A stretch of DNA of 35,092 nt, from positions 1 to 35,092 of the forward strand of contig PLIM01000185.1 of NCBI GenBank assembly GCA_003139355.1, written 5' to 3'. The stretch comes from Acidimicrobiaceae bacterium (GTDB lineage Bacteria > Actinomycetota > Acidimicrobiia > Acidimicrobiales > Bog-793). The translations under genes and the position numbers were made by a program. Positions 30,821-35,092 of this stretch are shown here, one piece after another; position 1 is the first letter of the stretch; each line of letters opens with the position of its first letter. The notes under the pieces were generated by a model. The model was not told where the DNA came from, made no database searches, and worked only from the letters and a program-made list of their open reading frames with translations.

Positions 30821-31015
30821 ATGCCCGCCTTGGACGTCCACGTCCGCGGCATGACCTTCGTCGGATTGACGGGTTGGCTGTGTTTCGACGACACGGACGT
30901 CGGATGCTCTGGCAAGCCGCTGGCTGAACCCCTGGTGTGGAAGACGACCGATGGAGGATCGTTTTGGCAGGTTCTTGTAGCGGGCCCGTTGCAGCCACCG
31001 CCGCCGGCTGAGTGA
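30821..31015 (+). pseudogene. BNR-repeat protein C-terminal fragment
   Basis: The frame reads GMTFVGLTGWLCFDDTDVG, then a final BNR-type repeat VWKTTDGGSFW and a Pro-rich end. This is the usual close of Ycf48/BNR-like secreted proteins, but no signal peptide, membrane helix or earlier repeats precede it in this frame. An ATG at 30821 lacks a good ribosome site. It is best read as the tail of a broken gene, perhaps the one whose other end is at 28906-29220. Confidence 0.5.
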
Positions 31016-31252
31016 CGAGAGATCCGCAGACGAGGCGCGACGCGGTTGCACGCGTCGGGACGAACGCGTCGCGTCACCAGGTGGCGGCGTTCAACCTGCC
31101 GGTCGAGCGCTCATGTCCGGGAGCTCTGGGTCCCAGCCTCGCCGCTCGACTCCCGCGGAGTGAGGCCGCTGGAAGCGCCATGAGCGGCCGGAAGGAATGG
31201 TTCGGAACCTCGGTCGCGGGAGATGTTGAAGCGGCCGGCGGCCGGACTTGCG

Positions 31253-31258
31253 TAGGGT
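31253..31258 (+). promoter_or_regulatory. Possible -10 of a leaderless promoter
   Basis: TAGGGT ends 7 nt before ATG 31266. A TTGAAG at 31226 is 21 bp upstream, too far for a good -35. Confidence 0.25.
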
Positions 31259-31265
31259 CGTTTCA

Positions 31266-31925
31266 ATGAACCCGCGGATGGAGGAGATCCACGACGCTGA
31301 GACGGTCTGGCGCTTCGATCGGGACTTCCTGGAGTCGAGGTGGGCTTGCCTGTGGGGTCGAGGCTGCCAGGGCATCGGTGCCGAGCCGGCGGAGCATCTC
31401 GGCCTCGGCTGTTGCTCTGTCGGCGCTGAACTCGGCGATGTGGACGAAGCTCGGTTGATCGCCGCGCTCGCGGCAACGCTGTCCCCGGTCGACTTCGAGC
31501 GTCACGCCGAGGCTGACGACGGTGGCATCTTCAGCGACGGCACCCGCACCCACACCCGCGTTGTCGACGGTGCCTGCATCTTCCTCAACCGGCCCGGATT
31601 CGTCGGCGGCGCGGGCTGCGCGCTGCACCTGGCAGCCATCGAGGCGGGGGAGTCACCAATCGATTGGAAGCCGTCAGTGTGCTGGCAGCTGCCCATCAGG
31701 GTGGACTGGGAGGCGGGTGCTGACGATACGGAGGTGGCGACGGTGCGCCGCTGGACGCGCAACGACTGGGGCCCAGAGGGCGAGACAATGGCGTGGTGCT
31801 GCACTGAGGGTTCGTTGGCCTACGTGGCTGACCGTCCGGTGATCGACTCGCTGGGCGCGGAGTTGGAGGCGATCGTCGGCACCGAGGTCTATGTCGAGCT
31901 GCGACACCGGATCACGGGGCATTAG
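31266..31925 (+). CDS. Cysteine-cluster protein, YkgJ/DUF3109-like
   Basis: 219 residues from ATG 31266. Nine cysteines lie in ordered groups: C28 and C34 (ACLWGRGCQG), C49-C50 (GLGCCSVGAEL), then GACIFLNRPGF, GAGCALHLAA, PSVCWQLPI and AWCCTEG. The sequence C-C-S-x-G-A, then G-x-C-x-F-L-x, then G-C-A-L-H, then a Pro-x-x-C-W-Q-L-P follows the spacing of YkgJ/UPF0153 and DUF3109 metal-cluster proteins, which are thought to bind iron or zinc. No signal peptide or helix is seen, so it should be cytoplasmic. The biochemical role of the family is not known. The following chorismate lyase-like gene begins 145 bases on and may be independent. Confidence 0.7.
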   Translation: MNPRMEEIHDAETVWRFDRDFLESRWACLWGRGCQGIGAEPAEHLGLGCCSVGAELGDVDEARLIAALAATLSPVDFERHAEADDGGIFSDGTRTHTRVVDGACIFLNRPGFVGGAGCALHLAAIEAGESPIDWKPSVCWQLPIRVDWEAGADDTEVATVRRWTRNDWGPEGETMAWCCTEGSLAYVADRPVIDSLGAELEAIVGTEVYVELRHRITGH

Positions 31926-32070
31926 CTGCCCGATCGGCGGTCACGTTCTGCGGGGCCGTCACAAGACGACGGCGGGAGGCGGGAGCTGGTGCGGAGGAGA
32001 ACGGGGAGCCAGCCAGCCAGGTCGGCGGAGAGCCAGGTTGGACCGGCAGCAGGTCGCCCAGTGCGATTCA

Positions 32071-32586
32071 ATGGTGGCCGTGGCCCCACGGTTGCGTTTG
32101 GAATCGGCGCTCGGTCAGACCGGCACAACGGTGACGGCGTTCCTGGAGCAACTCGTGGGTGAGCCGGTCGACGCATACGAGCGGCGCCACGTCATGATCA
32201 AGGCCGGCACACCAAACTTCCTGGGTGTTGGAGAGGGACATCCGTTGCTCCGGCGGTCAACCGTGCTGCAGGGAAGAAGGTCGGCGCTGCCGTACATGCA
32301 CGCCGAGAGCCTGCTCGTCCCGAGCCGTCTCCCTGCCGCCTTCTGCTTGCAACTCGAGACCACCAGCGATCCGATCGGGCGAATCCTCGCCAAGGAGGGG
32401 ATCGGCTTCACCCGGTCTCCACTTCCCCGTCCTGATCGACGTCACGGGTCTGTATTTGGCGATGCTCCGGTGCCCGACGAGCACCTGTTGGCCCGGACGT
32501 ATCGGATCGACGTCGACGGGGTACCGATCATGGTGATTGGAGAGTGGTTCCTTCCCACGCTCGAGTCGTTCCTAGGTCCTTCTTGA
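32071..32586 (+). CDS. Chorismate pyruvate-lyase family protein (DUF98/UbiC-like)
   Basis: 171 residues from ATG 32071; the track's upstream part (from 31891) overlaps the preceding gene's end and is Gly/Arg-rich. The sequence follows the chorismate lyase-family plan: RLESALGQTGTTVTAFLEQL, VGEPVDAYERRHVMI, LLRRSTVLQGRRSALPYMHAESLLVPSRLP, then PIGRILAKEGIGFTR, in which the Arg of the R-R motif and the Glu of AES are the residues that bind chorismate carboxylates in UbiC. The reaction is chorismate to 4-hydroxybenzoate plus pyruvate; in mycobacteria the relative Rv2949c feeds phenolic glycolipid synthesis. No partner genes are nearby, so its pathway is open. The ribosome site is weak. Confidence 0.75.
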   Translation: MVAVAPRLRLESALGQTGTTVTAFLEQLVGEPVDAYERRHVMIKAGTPNFLGVGEGHPLLRRSTVLQGRRSALPYMHAESLLVPSRLPAAFCLQLETTSDPIGRILAKEGIGFTRSPLPRPDRRHGSVFGDAPVPDEHLLARTYRIDVDGVPIMVIGEWFLPTLESFLGPS

Positions 32587-32929
32587 TCAATGGTCAGGCG
32601 CTGAGCCCATTTCGGAAGTGACTCTCCGACCGGTGGTCGCCAGAGCCCGAGCGCCAGACTCGGCTGAGCATTATGGCAAGCGCGTGCGGTGCGGCTCGTT
32701 GCTCGGCCCAGAGCACGCCGAGTTGTCTCATTAGGAATCAAGCAATTGCGTTGGGCTTGCTCGTTGCGTCGAGGGATCCTGATCCTCGTTCAGAACCAGT
32801 CACCAGTGGCCGGACGAACGTCGAGGTTAATCATGTTGCCTATTGAGCCGATACTCACATGGTGAAGCTGACGCGCCCAACGGAATTCAGTGACGCCAAT
32901 GTGGCGGCGTCCTCAGTTCAGGGCCGGCG
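32587..32929. other. Intergenic region ahead of the GGDEF-EAL gene
   Basis: This 343-base stretch seems less GC-rich than its flanks in its second half. I see no coding frame that continues the upstream PAS domain and no recognisable site. Confidence 0.4.
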
Positions 32930-34837
32930 ATGCAAGAACGCGGCTCTCGGTCGCGAGAGCCAGCAGCTCGCAGTGAGAAGACGGGACCGGTTCCGGCCGA
33001 GTACCTCACGATGGCCGCAGGTGGCTGCGTGCTGGACGTGCACGACCGGATGGCCCTCCCGGGCGGGAGCGGTGGCGTCCCTCAGTTCTGGCTGGGCGTT
33101 GTGATCGAGACTATCGACGGCCAGGGGGCGACCGAAGCTCCGCAAGAGAGCGAGGCTCGCCTGCAGGCGCTCCTTTCCTCACTCGATGATCTTGTGTTCG
33201 AGCTCGATGAGAACGGCACTTATCTCAAGATCTGGACCGCCAATGACGCTCTGCTCGCAGTGCCTCGGGGCGAACTGATCGGCCGAACGCATCGTGAGGC
33301 GCTCGGCGAAGAGATCGGCCTCAGCTTGGCCAATGTCATCGTCCAGGTCCTCGAAACGGGTCGCTCGCAGTTCTGGGAGTACTGCCTCGAGGTTCCGGCG
33401 GGCATCCGGTGGTTCCAGGGCAGGGTCGCACCGATCGCCGGATCGGAGGGCCCTTTGAGGAGACTCTGCCTCCTGGTTCGGGACATCACGGAGCAGAAGG
33501 CCGCCGAGCAGGCTCGCGACAGAGCCGAGGAGCAGCTCCGGCACCAGGCCCTGTACGACGGGCTCACCGGCCTGCCGAACCGCACGCTCTTTCATGACCG
33601 GGTTGAGCACGCGCTCGCGGCGGCGCGGCGGGAGAACGAGGAAGTCGCAGTTCTCATGCTCGACCTCGACAGGTTCAAGGAGATCAACGACACTCTTGGC
33701 CACGCAGCCGGGGACGAGGTCCTGAGAGAGGTGGCGCGGCGGTTGTCGAAGGTGACGAGAGGGGGTGACTCGATCGCGAGGCTTGGAGGCGACGAGTTCG
33801 GCGTCCTGCTCCCGAACACACCTGAGACGGATGCCGCCATGGTCGTCTCACGGGTGTCGAGTTGTCTCGAGGAGTCGATCGTTGTCCACGACCTGCCGCT
33901 CAATATCGACGTCAGCGTCGGACTTGCAGCCTTTCCGAAAGACGGAGGAGATGCGGACCTGTTGATGCAGCATGCCGACGTCGCCATGTATGTCGCCAAG
34001 ACTGCGAACGGTGGGTTCGCGAGGTACGAAAGCTCCGCCGACCCGCACAAGCCGGACCGACTTAGTCTCATTGGAGAGCTGCGTGGCGCGCTCGAGCGAG
34101 GCGAACTCGTCCTCCACTACCAACCACAGCTGACTCTCTCGACAGGCAACATCATGGCCGTCGAAGCTCTGCTTCGTTGGCAACACCCGCAAAGGGGCCT
34201 CATCCCGCCAGACGAGTTCATCCCGCTTGTTCAGGAGACCGGCCTGATCAAACCGCTCACGCACTACGTGCTCGACTTGGCGCTCCGCCAGTGCCGGTCC
34301 TGGATGGACCACGGCCGCCCGATGAGGGTGGCCGTCAACCTGGCGATGCGCAACCTAATCGACGCCGACCTTCCAAGTGACGTCGCCGACCTGCTGAGAC
34401 TCAACGGAGTTCCCGTGGACCTCCTCGAGCTCGAGATCACCGAGAGCGCCGTCATCGCCGACCCGCTGCGGACTAAGGCCGTGCTCGCACGCCTCGCCAA
34501 GATGCGTGTCCGGCTATCAGTCGACGACTTCGGAACGGGCTACTCGTCGCTGACATACCTGACACGTCTCCCGATAGACGAGATCAAGATTGACCGGTCG
34601 TTCGTGACAGACATGAGCAGCTCGCCTGACAACGAGGTCGTCGTGCGATCGACGATCGACCTCGCACGCAACCTTGGAAAACAGGTTGTAGCAGAAGGCG
34701 TCGAGACAGCTGACGTCCTGCAACGTCTTGAAGAGCTCGGCTGTCATCTGGCGCAGGGCTACTACGTGAGCAGGCCGTTGCCCATCGAAGAGCTCGATGT
34801 CTGGCTCGCGAAGTCGGCAAGCCTCTCGACGGTGTGA
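32930..34837 (+). CDS. PAS-GGDEF-EAL cyclic-di-GMP protein
   Basis: 635 residues from ATG 32930; ATG 33011 is an alternative. A partial PAS domain opens the protein (AEYLTMAAGG, HDRMALPGG, GVPQFWLGVVIETI, residues about 20-65), followed by a complete PAS (about 75-195, ending LCLLVRDITEQKAA). The GGDEF domain (about 205-370) has LYDGLTGLPNRTLFHDR and an intact RLGGDEFGVLL at about 285. The EAL domain (about 385-630) has VEALLRW, the metal residues in VNLAMRN, LEITESAVI and DDFGTGYSSL, and EGVETADVLQRL. Both synthesis and breakdown of cyclic di-GMP appear possible. No membrane helix is present. The first PAS lacks its N-terminal half, so the gene may be truncated at its 5' end. Confidence 0.9.
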   Translation: MQERGSRSREPAARSEKTGPVPAEYLTMAAGGCVLDVHDRMALPGGSGGVPQFWLGVVIETIDGQGATEAPQESEARLQALLSSLDDLVFELDENGTYLKIWTANDALLAVPRGELIGRTHREALGEEIGLSLANVIVQVLETGRSQFWEYCLEVPAGIRWFQGRVAPIAGSEGPLRRLCLLVRDITEQKAAEQARDRAEEQLRHQALYDGLTGLPNRTLFHDRVEHALAAARRENEEVAVLMLDLDRFKEINDTLGHAAGDEVLREVARRLSKVTRGGDSIARLGGDEFGVLLPNTPETDAAMVVSRVSSCLEESIVVHDLPLNIDVSVGLAAFPKDGGDADLLMQHADVAMYVAKTANGGFARYESSADPHKPDRLSLIGELRGALERGELVLHYQPQLTLSTGNIMAVEALLRWQHPQRGLIPPDEFIPLVQETGLIKPLTHYVLDLALRQCRSWMDHGRPMRVAVNLAMRNLIDADLPSDVADLLRLNGVPVDLLELEITESAVIADPLRTKAVLARLAKMRVRLSVDDFGTGYSSLTYLTRLPIDEIKIDRSFVTDMSSSPDNEVVVRSTIDLARNLGKQVVAEGVETADVLQRLEELGCHLAQGYYVSRPLPIEELDVWLAKSASLSTV

Positions 34838-35092
34838 CCGGAGACGATGCTGTCGCCAGCCACGTCCTGTCGGGGGAAAGTTCACGCCGACCAACAAGTC
34901 CTCTCACCACTCGTGCGCGATAAGTGGGATCCAACTGGCGCGCTCCCTGCGGGCTACGGCCGTACACGCCCGCGGCGACCGTGCGTCACCGGCGACCCGC
35001 AGCAGTCCCCGACGCCCGCGGCCGACAGGGCGCAGCCATCGCGGCCCGGAGCGTACGATCGTCGAGTTTCCCCTAGGTGCCTGGTGTTGAAC
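34838..35092. other. End of window, no gene recognised
   Basis: The plus-strand ORF at 34797-35090 reads as Arg/Ser-rich shadow of the preceding gene's end, and no other feature is visible before the window closes. Confidence 0.4.

Overview
The window is high-GC DNA that reads as an actinobacterial chromosome. The pointers are actinobacterial-type SOS boxes (GAAC-N4-GTTC), an ImuA'/ImuB/DnaE2 mutasome, a DUF2510 domain, a SigE-type ECF sigma factor and many GTG/TTG starts. The BNR-repeat secreted proteins and general style recall Acidimicrobiia, but that placement is inference. There is no rRNA, intact tRNA, CRISPR array or intact mobile element.

Layout. 1-777: no recognisable gene. 778-6640: a TauE/SafE permease, two small membrane proteins, two secreted proteins (one DUF4232), and an intact ECF sigma factor/BNR-repeat membrane protein operon. 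Decayed pieces of a second copy of that operon lie at 1562-1785 (3' end of the BNR gene) and about 4510-4800 (sigma 5' end plus upstream region). Their order and abutment fit a tandem duplication whose left copy decayed and was filled with other genes and an IS256-like scrap. 6971-13569: housekeeping and accessory enzymes: M48 protease, M20 hydrolase overlapping a GNAT gene, an S51 peptidase E-like protein, an ABC-F ATPase, a small membrane protein and a second GNAT.

13600-23589: the damage-tolerance block. imuA' and imuB form one operon behind a LexA box; dnaE2 lies 4 kb further on behind its own LexA box. Between them are an S1C (HtrA-like) protease and a convergent OmpR-type two-component pair whose response regulator is divergent from dnaE2 and shares its LexA-box region. 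LexA would release ImuA', ImuB and DnaE2 together for error-prone translesion synthesis. At both promoters the -10 hexamer ends 6 nt before the start codon, which suggests leaderless mRNAs.

23852-28774: an MMPL/RND transporter, a DUF2510 membrane protein, a small two-helix membrane protein, a possible tRNA 3'-half remnant and a second TauE/SafE permease. 28900-31015: a gene graveyard holding frameshifted BNR fragments, the tail of a cyclase-family enzyme and a possible transposase N-terminus, with one intact cargo gene, a GH130 glycoside phosphorylase. 31266-34837: a cysteine-cluster protein, an orphan chorismate lyase-family protein, and a PAS-GGDEF-EAL cyclic-di-GMP protein that appears to have lost part of an upstream PAS domain. 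Nothing recognisable follows to the end of the window.

No wholly new defence or mobile system is evident. The most notable points are the SOS block with its shared control region, the half-deleted duplicated sigma/BNR operon that may have given DUF4232 a promoter, and the recurrent leaderless-promoter geometry.
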